From Acidobacteriota bacterium (GTDB lineage Bacteria; Acidobacteriota; Vicinamibacteria; Vicinamibacterales; Vicinamibacteraceae), in the NCBI GenBank assembly GCA_023418055.1, contig JAEZDP010000032.1, positions 1 to 9,500 on the forward strand: a stretch of 9,500 bases of DNA, in the 5' to 3' direction. Numbering within the stretch: position 1 is the stretch's first letter; each line of letters begins with the position of its first letter. The position numbers and the translations under genes were made by a program. Below, in pieces: positions 1-6,240 of the stretch. The notes under the pieces are model-generated. The model ran no database searches. It was not told the origin of the DNA and worked only from the letters and a program-made list of their open reading frames with translations.

Positions 1-492
1 GTGCTGGTCGAGGCGCTCCGCGTACGTGTCGAGCCCAGGCGCAAGGGTCACTACCGAGTCGCCTGCCGCCGCGGCACCGCCGGGGGGCGGCGGGGCGAAC
101 TCGCCGAGCATGGCGCCACGCTCGCCCGCCAGCATGCGCTTGACGAGCGACACGACCTGCTGGGGCTCGAACGGCTTCACCAGGATGGCATCGGCCTGGC
201 AAGCTTCGGCTCGTGCATCGTCGATGGGCTCGAAGGCGCCCGTCATCAGCACCACCGGCACGGCGTTCAGGGCATCGCGTCCCTTCACCCAGGCCGCCAC
301 ATCGTACCCGTCACGCGCGGGCATCGTCGTGTCGGCAAGAATCACGTCGGGCGCATTGCCCGCCTCGAGATAACCCACCACTTCGTCCCCGTCGCTGAAC
401 GACACCACCTTGAAGCCCTCGTCGGCAAAGGTGAGCTCGATGACGCGCTGCACGGTGACGCTGTCGTCGGCCAGCAGGAGGGTGTGACTCAT
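1..492 (-). CDS. Response regulator receiver-domain protein, C-terminus cut by window edge
   Basis: The 164 codons read leftward from ATG at 492 have no stop before base 1, so the gene continues outside the window. Residues about 1-120 form a CheY-like receiver domain: acidic pair D9-D10, phospho-acceptor D54 (in VILADTTMP), T84 (in VLMTGAF) and K106 (in LVKPFEP). All canonical residues are present, so phosphotransfer from a histidine kinase is expected. After the receiver comes an Ala/Pro/Gly-rich stretch (near FAPPPPGGAAAAG), typical of a flexible linker. Whatever output domain follows is not visible, so the role (transcription, motility, protein interaction) cannot be stated. No clear Shine-Dalgarno precedes the ATG, but the start fits the usual receiver N-terminus (MSHTLLLADDS). 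The neighbouring cytochrome gene is divergent. Confidence 0.9.
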   Translation of the reverse strand, partial: MSHTLLLADDSVTVQRVIELTFADEGFKVVSFSDGDEVVGYLEAGNAPDVILADTTMPARDGYDVAAWVKGRDALNAVPVVLMTGAFEPIDDARAEACQADAILVKPFEPQQVVSLVKRMLAGERGAMLGEFAPPPPGGAAAAGDSVVTLAPGLDTYAERLDQH

Positions 493-604
493 GGTGGTGA
501 GCGTAGTCGTCCCCCTCGAAACCGTCAAGGCCGGCAAGCTCTGCTACAGTAAGCGCCGTTTTCACAATCCTTTCGGGCGCGGGCCCGCCGGGCGGAGAAT
601 GTCG
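493..604. promoter_or_regulatory. Divergent intergenic region with inferred promoters
   Basis: These 112 bases separate two start codons facing away from each other, so the promoters of the response regulator (minus) and the cytochrome (plus) must lie here or overlap the gene ends. That is inferred from gene geometry. Box matches are poor: TACAGT at 545-550 could be a plus-strand -10 but has no good -35. TTGACG on the minus strand (529-524) resembles a -35, but its -10 would sit almost on the regulator's ATG. A perfect 10-base palindrome GCGGGCCCGC lies at 579-588, just before the cytochrome ribosome site GGAG (594-597). In sequence this rich in G+C it may be chance. Confidence 0.3.
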
Positions 605-1582
605 ATGCGACGTGTGGGCAAGTGGATTGCGGTGTTGGTGGCGGTGATGGTCGTCACGGGTGCGGTCGGGTTGGGGTACCTGGTGATGGCCTACCCCAAG
701 GTGGGGCCGGCGCCGGAGGTGAAAGCGCCGACATCAGCCGAGGCCGTTGCGCGCGGCAAGTATCTGGCGGACCACGTGTCGATGTGCACCGACTGCCACA
801 CGCCGCGTGACTGGACGCGCTTTGCCGGTCCCATCGACGCGTCCAGATACGGGACGGGCGGCGAGGTGTTCGACGAGAGCATGGGCCTGCCAGGCACGAT
901 CGTCTCGAAGAACATCACGCCGGCCGCGCTCGCCTCGTGGACCGACGGCGAAATCCTGCGGGCCTTCACCGAGGGCGTGTCGAAGGACGGCACCGCGCTC
1001 TTCCCCATCATGCCGTACCACCGCTACGGCCGCATGGACCGCGACGATGCCCTGGCCATCGTGGCCTACCTGCGCACGCTGCCGGCCATCCCGTCGGAGG
1101 TGCCCGCGCGCCACCTGCAGTTTCCCGTCTCGATCATCGTGCGCACGCTGCCGGCGCCTGCGGCCTTCGAGCCAAAGCCCAACCCCTCGGACCAGGTCGC
1201 ACACGGCCGCTACATGGCGCTGGCCGCCGCCTGCGCGGAGTGCCACACGCCGCTCGACGAGTCGCGCACGCCCATCGCCGACCGCGCCTACGCCGGGGGA
1301 CAGGAATTTCTCATGCCTGGCGGCGCCATTGCCCGCACGGCGAACCTGACGCCGCATGAAACCGGCATCGGCACCTGGACCGAGGCGATGTTCCTCGAGC
1401 GTTTCGCGCGGTTCCGCGACAGGGCGGCACACGTGCCGGTGGAGGCGGGCGGCACCAACACCGTGATGCCGTGGGCGCCGTATGCGGGGATGACCGACGC
1501 CGACCTCTCGGCGATCTACGCCTATCTGCGGACGCTGCCGCCGGTTGCCAACCGCGTGGTCACCTTGTCGGCGGGCCGCTGA
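605..1582 (+). CDS. Membrane-anchored diheme c-type cytochrome
   Basis: The protein is 325 residues. Residues about 7-28 are one hydrophobic segment after MRRVGK, so it is an uncleaved anchor or signal peptide that places the rest outside the cytoplasmic membrane. Two class I cytochrome c domains follow. The first has CTDCH at 61-65 with M136 (in IMPYHR) as likely sixth ligand. The second has CAECH at 210-214 with M288 (in VMPWAPY). Each domain ends in the helix pattern D-A-L/D-L-x-x-I-x-A-Y-L-R-T-L-P. This matches electron-transfer cytochromes paired with membrane or periplasmic dehydrogenases, but no partner is adjacent. I chose ATG 605 because GGAG (594-597) is 7 bases upstream; ATG 599, two codons earlier, is possible. 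The reading frame runs back to 491, but that extension lacks cytochrome features. Confidence 0.88.
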   Translation: MRRVGKWIAVLVAVMVVTGAVGLGYLVMAYPKVGPAPEVKAPTSAEAVARGKYLADHVSMCTDCHTPRDWTRFAGPIDASRYGTGGEVFDESMGLPGTIVSKNITPAALASWTDGEILRAFTEGVSKDGTALFPIMPYHRYGRMDRDDALAIVAYLRTLPAIPSEVPARHLQFPVSIIVRTLPAPAAFEPKPNPSDQVAHGRYMALAAACAECHTPLDESRTPIADRAYAGGQEFLMPGGAIARTANLTPHETGIGTWTEAMFLERFARFRDRAAHVPVEAGGTNTVMPWAPYAGMTDADLSAIYAYLRTLPPVANRVVTLSAGR

Positions 1583-1598
1583 CGCGGAAGCCTGCCGA
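1568..1598. terminator. Bulged hairpin between convergent genes, likely two-way terminator
   Basis: Bases 1568-1575 pair with 1591-1598 (8 pairs, one G-U on the plus strand). Inside, 1576-1579 (CCGC) pairs with 1584-1587 (GCGG) around a TGAC loop, leaving a 3-base bulge at 1588-1590. The cytochrome stop codon (1580-1582) starts in the loop, and the stem ends one base from the mutase small-subunit stop (1599-1601). The position between two convergent genes fits transcription termination from both sides. No run of T follows on either strand, so it is not a standard intrinsic terminator; it could instead stabilise 3' ends or act with Rho. Confidence 0.42.
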
Positions 1599-2018
1599 TT
1601 ACGACTCGCCGCTGAGCGCGAGGCCGCGGGGCTTCACGTGCGAGGTGATGAAGTCGACGATGGCCTGCATCGGCGTGCCGGGCAGGAAGATGCCCGCAAT
1701 GCCCATCGCCTCGAGCGCGGGCACGTCCTGATCGGGGATGATGCCGCCAAGCACCACGAGCACGTCGTCCATGCCGCGCTCGCGCAGCAACTCCATCACG
1801 CGCGGACACACGTGGTTGTGCGCGCCAGAGAGGATGGACAGGCCGATCACGTCGGCATCCTCCTGCAGCGCCGCGGCGACGATCTGCTCGGGCGTCTGCC
1901 GCAGCCCGGTGTAGACCACCTCCATGCCGGCATCGCGGAGCGCCCGCGCAATCACCTTGGCCCCACGGTCGTGCCCGTCGAGTCCGGGCTTGGCGATGAG
2001 CACGCGAATCTTTTCCAT
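1599..2018 (-). CDS. Acyl-CoA mutase small subunit, B12-binding domain
   Basis: This is a stand-alone cobalamin-binding subunit that carries adenosylcobalamin for the radical carbon-skeleton rearrangement done by the large subunit (2208-3872). Counting from GTG 2024 (141 residues), the base-off/His-on signature is complete: D16-G-H18-D-R-G21 supplies the lower-axial His18, S63-I-L65 is the S-x-L motif, and G93-G94 lies in VVLGGIIPDQD. The length matches other separate small subunits of the isobutyryl-CoA mutase type (IcmB-like) and of archaeal-type methylmalonyl-CoA mutases. I place the start at ATG 2018 (139 residues) because EKIRVLIAKPG then follows at the usual distance; GTG 2024 is in frame. 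Neither has a clear Shine-Dalgarno. Residues such as YTGLRQTPEQIV and LSILSGAHN do not by themselves decide the substrate. The stop is TAA. Confidence 0.92.
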   Translation of the reverse strand: MEKIRVLIAKPGLDGHDRGAKVIARALRDAGMEVVYTGLRQTPEQIVAAALQEDADVIGLSILSGAHNHVCPRVMELLRERGMDDVLVVLGGIIPDQDVPALEAMGIAGIFLPGTPMQAIVDFITSHVKPRGLALSGES

Positions 2019-2023
2019 GGTCA

Positions 2024-2044
2024 CAGGTCGCAGGTCAGAGGTCC
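2024..2044. repeat. Three-copy 7-base tandem repeat ([CG]AGGTC plus one base)
   Basis: AGGTC recurs at 2025, 2032 and 2039, exactly 7 bases apart, giving units CAGGTCG, CAGGTCA and GAGGTCC. On the minus strand, where the mutase genes are transcribed, the units read GGACCTC, TGACCTG and CGACCTG. The next 7 bases (TGACCAT) keep the TGACC core and run into the small-subunit ATG. The array thus fills the place where that gene's ribosome binding site would be expected. Confidence 0.6.
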
Positions 2045-2111
2045 CTTGTCACAGGCGCCCCTCAGTGTAATCGGTCACGGCGAGGTGGAGGGCGCGCACG
2101 TCTCGAGCCGA

Positions 2112-2155
2112 ACATGCCGCCAGGGGCCGGCACGCGCCGAAGGCGCGAGGCATGT
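2112..2155. repeat. Nested inverted repeat in the mutase intercistronic gap
   Basis: Outer arms ACATGCC (2112-2118) and GGCATGT (2149-2155) are a perfect 7-base inverted repeat. Inside lies a second perfect hairpin, CGCGCC (2133-2138) and GGCGCG (2142-2147), with a 3-base loop. On the minus strand this folds in the leader between the large-subunit stop and the small-subunit start. No T run follows, so it is not a typical intrinsic terminator. It could protect mRNA ends, tune the ratio of the two subunits, or be an extragenic palindrome. Confidence 0.55.
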
Positions 2156-2163
2156 GGCCGAAA

Positions 2164-2198
2164 GCATCAGGCATCAGGCATTAGGCATTAGGCATTAG
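2164..2198. repeat. Five-copy 7-base tandem repeat GCATYAG
   Basis: Five uninterrupted units: GCATCAG at 2164 and 2171, then GCATTAG at 2178, 2185 and 2192. A partial echo (TTAG, then AGGCATCA) continues into the end of the large-subunit gene, whose TGA stop is at 2210-2208. The array begins 9 bases beyond that stop in the direction of transcription. It is AT-richer than its surroundings. Heptamer arrays of this kind are known as short tandemly repeated sequences in some cyanobacteria; here the function is unknown and copy number may vary between strains. Confidence 0.85.
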
Positions 2199-2207
2199 TT
2201 AGAGGCA

Positions 2208-3872
2208 TCACTCCGTGTACTCGCCCCACTCGTCGCGCAGCACGTCACACATCTCCCCCACGGTCGCCTGCGCGCGGACGGCCTCGAGCAACGGCACCAT
2301 GAGGTTGCCTTGGGTTGCGGCCACATCGCGCAGCGTGCCCAGCGCCTGGCGCAGCCGCGTGTCGTCGCGCGAGGCCCTCAGCGCCGTGAGCGCCGCGCGT
2401 TGGGCGATCTCCGTCGTGTCGTCGATGTACAGCGTGGGGATGGCCGGCTCGTCGTCTGACTGGTGGGCGTTGACGCCGACGACCTGGTAGGCGCCTGACT
2501 CGACACGCTGCTGGTACTGGTACGCGCTGTCGCCGACTTCCCGCTGGGGATAGCCCTGTTCGACGGCCGCCACCATGCCCCCCATCGCATCGATCGTCGC
2601 GATGTAGGCGAGCGCCTCCGCTTCGAGCGCATCGGTGAGCGACTCGACGAGGTACGAGCCTCCGAGCGCGTCGACGACGTCGGTGATGCCGCTCTCGTAG
2701 GCCAGCACCTGCTGCGTGCGCAGGGCGAGCGTGGCCGCATCGGCCGTGGGCAACGCGAGGGCCTCGTCGAGCGAGTTGGTGTGCAGCGAGTTGGCGCCGC
2801 CGAGCACGGCGGCCAGCGCCTGGATGGCCGTCCGGACGACATTGGTGGTGGGCTGCTGCGCCGTGAGCGACACGCCCGCCGTCTGCGCGTGGAAGCGCAG
2901 CTTCAGCGAGCGATCGTCGCGCGCGCCGAACCGCTCGCGCATGATGCGGGCCCAGAGACGACGCGCCGCACGATACTTGGCAATCTCTTCGAAGAAGTCG
3001 TTGTGCGCGTTGAAGAAGAACGACATCCGTGGCACGAACGCGTCCACGTCGAGCCCGGCCTCGACGCCCCACTGCACGTATTCGATGCCATCGCGCAACG
3101 TGAAGGCGAGTTCCTGTGCAGCCGTCGCCCCCGCTTCGCGAATGTGGTAGCCGCTCACCGAGATGGTGTTCCACTTCGGTACGTGGGCGGCGCAGAAGGC
3201 GAAGACGTCGGTGACCAGGCGCATCGACGGGCGCGGTGGGTAGATGTACTCCTTCTGCGCGATGTACTCCTTCAGGATGTCGTTCTGCAACGTGCCGGTG
3301 AGCGACGCCCACGGCACACCCTGTCGCTCGCCCACGACGAGGTACATCGCGAAGATCATCGCGGCCGGCGCGTTGATCGTCATCGACGTGGACACGGCGC
3401 CCAGGTCGATCCCCTCGAACAACTGCGCCATGTCGGCGAGGGTCATCACGCTCACGCCGCACTTGCCCACCTCACCGTGCGACAGCGGATGATCCGGATC
3501 ACGGCCCATCAGCGTCGGCAAGTCGAACGCCACGCTCAGGCCGGTGCCGCCCGCGGCCAGCAGGTCGCGATAGCGCTGGTTCGTGTCGGCGGCCGAGCCG
3601 AACCCGGCAAACTGCCGCATGGTCCACAGCTTGCCGCGATAGCCCGAGGCGTGGATGCCGCGCGTGAAGGGAAACGTCCCCGGATCTCCGAGGTCGCGTG
3701 CGTACTCGAGGCCCGCCGTGTCCGCGGCGTCGTACAGCGGGGCGACCTGGTGGCCGCTGATGGTCTGGAACGTCGGGAGGCGCTCGCCGCGCAGCGCCAC
3801 GGCCGGGCCGCGGACGTCTGCCATCCAGGCGTCCCGGCGGCTGGCGGGCTTCGTGGCGGGGTCGACAGGCAT
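2208..3872 (-). CDS. Coenzyme-B12-dependent acyl-CoA mutase large subunit, isobutyryl-CoA mutase-like
   Basis: A 554-residue catalytic (TIM-barrel) subunit lacking its own B12 domain, which is encoded separately at 1599-2018. Family hallmarks in order: PFTRGIHASGYRGKLWTMRQ (about 68-87), LSVAFDLPTLMGRD (112-125), STSMTINAPA (161-170), NDILKEYIAQKEYIYPP (197-213), SVSGYHIREAGAT (238-250), QTAGVSLTAQQP (330-341), SLHTNSLDEALALPT (362-376), and C-terminal ATVGEMCDVLRDEWG. Active-site Tyr242 and His243 (Tyr243/His244 of Propionibacterium methylmalonyl-CoA mutase) are kept. At the specificity positions it has Phe88 and Gln206, as in isobutyryl-CoA mutase, where methylmalonyl-CoA mutase has Tyr89 and Arg207. 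I therefore infer isobutyryl-CoA/butyryl-CoA isomerisation. Most automated annotation would call it methylmalonyl-CoA mutase. The ATG at 3872 lacks a clear Shine-Dalgarno. The upstream gene is 99 bases away on the same strand. Confidence 0.93.
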   Translation of the reverse strand: MPVDPATKPASRRDAWMADVRGPAVALRGERLPTFQTISGHQVAPLYDAADTAGLEYARDLGDPGTFPFTRGIHASGYRGKLWTMRQFAGFGSAADTNQRYRDLLAAGGTGLSVAFDLPTLMGRDPDHPLSHGEVGKCGVSVMTLADMAQLFEGIDLGAVSTSMTINAPAAMIFAMYLVVGERQGVPWASLTGTLQNDILKEYIAQKEYIYPPRPSMRLVTDVFAFCAAHVPKWNTISVSGYHIREAGATAAQELAFTLRDGIEYVQWGVEAGLDVDAFVPRMSFFFNAHNDFFEEIAKYRAARRLWARIMRERFGARDDRSLKLRFHAQTAGVSLTAQQPTTNVVRTAIQALAAVLGGANSLHTNSLDEALALPTADAATLALRTQQVLAYESGITDVVDALGGSYLVESLTDALEAEALAYIATIDAMGGMVAAVEQGYPQREVGDSAYQYQQRVESGAYQVVGVNAHQSDDEPAIPTLYIDDTTEIAQRAALTALRASRDDTRLRQALGTLRDVAATQGNLMVPLLEAVRAQATVGEMCDVLRDEWGEYTE

Positions 3873-3971
3873 CAGCGGCGGAACGCGGTCGATGGTAACA
3901 CTGCGTCCGCTGGGCGCAGGCCGCAGGCGTCGGTCACCACCACCACGCCTCCGCCCGGTGCCCGGGGACGC

Positions 3972-6107
3972 TCACGACGTGATGCGGAAGCCGGCCAACT
4001 GCCGCGGCGCATCCTCCGCATCGCCCGCCCGCACCTCGACGATGAATTCGCCGGTGGGAAGGCTGGCAATGGGCACCTCCGTCTCGTGCGAGAACGCACC
4101 GCCGTCGGGCGCCGGCCGCAGGGCGAGCGGCTGCATCTCGTTGCCGTCGCGATTGAGCAACCGGGCAGAAGGCGCCGCGGCGTTGGACGCGAAGCGCACG
4201 AGCAGCTTCTCGGTGCGCGAGAACGCACGCGCAGCGGTCGGGCGAGCGGCGGCGTCGCCAGCGAGCGTCTGCAGATCGCGGTGGGTTCGCGCACGGAACA
4301 GCGCGGGGGTACCTACCTGTTCGGCACTGGCCGAGAAGTCGGGCACGGTCAACTCGAGCAGGTCGGAGTCGAGCACACTGCCGTTTCCGTCCTCGGCACT
4401 GAGCCGCATCTGCAGCGCCCCCGGCGCCACCTCGAAGGCCACCTGGCCACCGGTGGCCGCTGCCGGCGGCGCGCCGCCGTTCCCGCCGCCACCGCCTCCC
4501 ACACGCCCGCGGTACACGGGACCTTCCGCATCACTGGCCGCCATCACGGTGACCTGCGTGGCCGTCTCTGCGCCCGCCCCGGAAGGGCGCGCGGCGGCAC
4601 CGGCGCCGACGGGCTCCCACGAGAACAACACGCGGGTCTTGCCGCCCTCGCCCGGCGCATACCCCACCCACGAGCGCACAGTGCGGGCGCGTCCCGGGCG
4701 CTCGATCTCCGCCATGGCCGTCGAGACGTCCGGTGGCGGACCCTCCCGAGGTCCGGCGAGAATCGCCTCGGCTTCCTCCGGCCGCAGCGCCCAGTAGCCC
4801 TTCCGGGCGCGGACCTCGACGTTGGGGCGCTTCACCCGCACGCGGATCTGGTGGAACCGGCCATCGGTCGGTGCCGCGGAGGACGAGTAGCCGAGCAGGT
4901 AGTAGGCGCTGGCATCCTGCACCATCTGCTTGAGGCCGGTACTCAAGTCGTTCCGGTTGATGATGGCGCGGCCATCGGTTTCTTCGGCCAGCAGCCGCAG
5001 CGAGTCGAGCGTGGTGTCGAGCGACGCCTTGTCGGTGTTCAGGCCCACACCCTGGTCGATGTCGAACTCGAAGCCCGCCAGCCCGCGTGGGTCGACCATG
5101 TAGAGCGAGACGTTGTTGCGGTTGGCCTCGGTGTACACGTCGCGCATCTGCTGCCGGATGTCCATGTCGCCGAAGAAGCGCGCACGATCCTGCGCCATGG
5201 CCGCGTCCGCGCCCGTCGACGGGTCGCCCAGCATCGGGTTGTTGCGGTTCGGGTTGCCGATGCCGGGCAGCGCGGCACTCGGATCGTTGATCTGGGGCGG
5301 CACGTAGTCGGTGTAACCCTCGCTCACGACGATCACCGTCTTGCGGCCCTCGCGCAGGCCACCGAGGCGCACCATCAGGCCGCGCAGCGCTGACAGGCTC
5401 ACCTGGTTGCGGATGCGCTCGACCACCGACACCGGGTAGTTCACGTACCGCTCCTCCATCATGTTGCGAGGCGGCACGTACCGATACTTGCGCCCCTCCC
5501 ACCGCTCGATGGCGCGGATGACGGCCTGGTGGTTGCGCGTGAAGCTCACCGCGCGCAGCGGGTCCAGCGGGTACATCATCGCGATCATGTCCTTCGGACC
5601 GATCTGCGTCTGGATGAACTGAATCATGTCCTGCTTGACACGCATGCCCGTGCCGACGCGGACGTGATAGTCGTCGAAGAAGATCACAAACAGCCGCACG
5701 TCGTCGCGACGCGCCTCCGCTTCTTCGGCATACGACGAGGTGATCTGCCGCGGCTCGGCCTCACCCGGATCGGGACTGCCGTCCACCCGAATGAGCTTGA
5801 AGGTCTCGATGGCCTGGGGCTGGCCGTCTTCGAACACCTCGAAGTCTTCTGGGGTGAGGTCGTCCACCGGGTTGCCCTGGCGGTCGGTGACGATCGTGTC
5901 GACGCTGACGAAGTTGATGCCGGCCCGGAACGTGGGCTGCGGATCCTGCTCGACCTCCGGGTCGGCCGGGTCGCCGCCCTGCGCAGGCGCGGGCTCGGCC
6001 GGAGGGGCGGGCTGCGGTGGGGCCGGAGGCGCTGGCTGCTGCGCGGACACCGTCGCCCACACCACCGCGCCCAGCAGGGTAAGTGTCGCCAGACCTCGAG
6101 ATTTCAT
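3972..6107 (-). CDS. Secreted VWFA-related domain protein (TIGR03436-like)
   Basis: A 711-residue exported protein. Residues 1-22 are a signal peptide (MKSRG, then LATLTLLGAVVWATVSA, likely cleaved before QQ). A Pro/Ala-rich linker follows (24-42). Residues about 60-108 (INFVSVDTIVTDRQGNPV, then LTPEDFEVFEDG) are the N-terminal strand region typical of acidobacterial VWFA-related proteins. The von Willebrand A-like fold spans about 136-405 and ends in the family signatures YYLLGY (402-407) and EVRARKGYWA (431-440). The metal site DxSxS is not intact: FFDDYHV (143-149) has the Asp but no Ser. The tail (about 480-711) has a Gly-rich loop (537-545) and a beta-rich domain with no recognised identity. 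ATG 6107 is supported by AGGA (6117-6114) 6 bases upstream, the best ribosome site in the window. The function in this family is unknown; adhesion or envelope roles are guesses. The in-frame extension upstream of 6107 is not real coding. Confidence 0.88.
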   Translation of the reverse strand: MKSRGLATLTLLGAVVWATVSAQQPAPPAPPQPAPPAEPAPAQGGDPADPEVEQDPQPTFRAGINFVSVDTIVTDRQGNPVDDLTPEDFEVFEDGQPQAIETFKLIRVDGSPDPGEAEPRQITSSYAEEAEARRDDVRLFVIFFDDYHVRVGTGMRVKQDMIQFIQTQIGPKDMIAMMYPLDPLRAVSFTRNHQAVIRAIERWEGRKYRYVPPRNMMEERYVNYPVSVVERIRNQVSLSALRGLMVRLGGLREGRKTVIVVSEGYTDYVPPQINDPSAALPGIGNPNRNNPMLGDPSTGADAAMAQDRARFFGDMDIRQQMRDVYTEANRNNVSLYMVDPRGLAGFEFDIDQGVGLNTDKASLDTTLDSLRLLAEETDGRAIINRNDLSTGLKQMVQDASAYYLLGYSSSAAPTDGRFHQIRVRVKRPNVEVRARKGYWALRPEEAEAILAGPREGPPPDVSTAMAEIERPGRARTVRSWVGYAPGEGGKTRVLFSWEPVGAGAAARPSGAGAETATQVTVMAASDAEGPVYRGRVGGGGGGNGGAPPAAATGGQVAFEVAPGALQMRLSAEDGNGSVLDSDLLELTVPDFSASAEQVGTPALFRARTHRDLQTLAGDAAARPTAARAFSRTEKLLVRFASNAAAPSARLLNRDGNEMQPLALRPAPDGGAFSHETEVPIASLPTGEFIVEVRAGDAEDAPRQLAGFRITS

Positions 6108-6240
6108 GAGCAATCCTGATGATACCATCGCGGTTCTTGGGGCCCTGGTCCTCTGGGCCGGCCCCCGCTGACCCAACTCTTTCAGACGAGAGGACGCCTC
6201 GGCAGGCCGGAACGCCCCGGCCCTGCCGGCCGACGAACCC
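6108..6240. promoter_or_regulatory. Divergent intergenic region between VWFA protein and dehydrogenase
   Basis: Both flanking genes start here and read away from each other, so both promoters are expected in these 133 bases. The sequence gives only weak boxes. TGATACCAT at 6120-6128 looks like an extended -10 for the plus strand but has no matching -35. GGGGCC (6139-6144) and GGCCCC (6160-6165) form an inverted repeat with a 15-base loop. The downstream part holds the strong hairpin listed separately. Confidence 0.3.
6200..6228 (+). promoter_or_regulatory. Strong GC hairpin just before the dehydrogenase start
   Basis: CGGCAGGCCGG (6200-6210) pairs with CCGG (6217-6220) and CCTGCCG (6222-6228) around a 6-base loop, with one bulged C at 6221: eleven pairs, nearly all G-C. 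It ends 12 bases before the GTG start at 6241, and the 12 bases between (6229-6240) contain no Shine-Dalgarno. If transcribed with the plus-strand genes, it would sit where a ribosome loads, so an effect on translation or mRNA stability is plausible. It is not followed by T residues, so it is not an obvious terminator. Confidence 0.45.

Noticed and set aside
579..588. Perfect palindrome GCGGGCCCGC before the cytochrome
   Set aside because: Short GC-only palindromes are expected by chance at this base composition; no known operator matches.
491..604. In-frame upstream extension of the cytochrome to base 491
   Set aside because: It would overlap the regulator's start and occupy the shared promoter region; GGAG at 594-597 and the signal anchor favour ATG 605.
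2164..2198. CRISPR array
   Set aside because: The units are 7 bases and directly adjacent, without spacers.
2019..2207. Cobalamin riboswitch in the mutase intercistronic gap
   Set aside because: No B12-box-like core was recognised, the gap is short, and the visible structure is only simple hairpins and repeats.
3925..3966. Short inverted repeats AGGCGT/ACGCCT and CCCGG/CCGGG between the VWFA gene and the mutase
   Set aside because: The stems are only 5-6 pairs in very GC-rich sequence with no T run; a terminator cannot be supported.
2781..5393. An 870-codon open frame on the plus strand, antisense to the mutase and VWFA genes
   Set aside because: It crosses two well-supported genes and their gap. 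Its product is an Arg/His/Gly/Ala-rich composition typical of the reverse frame in GC-rich DNA, with no recognisable domain.
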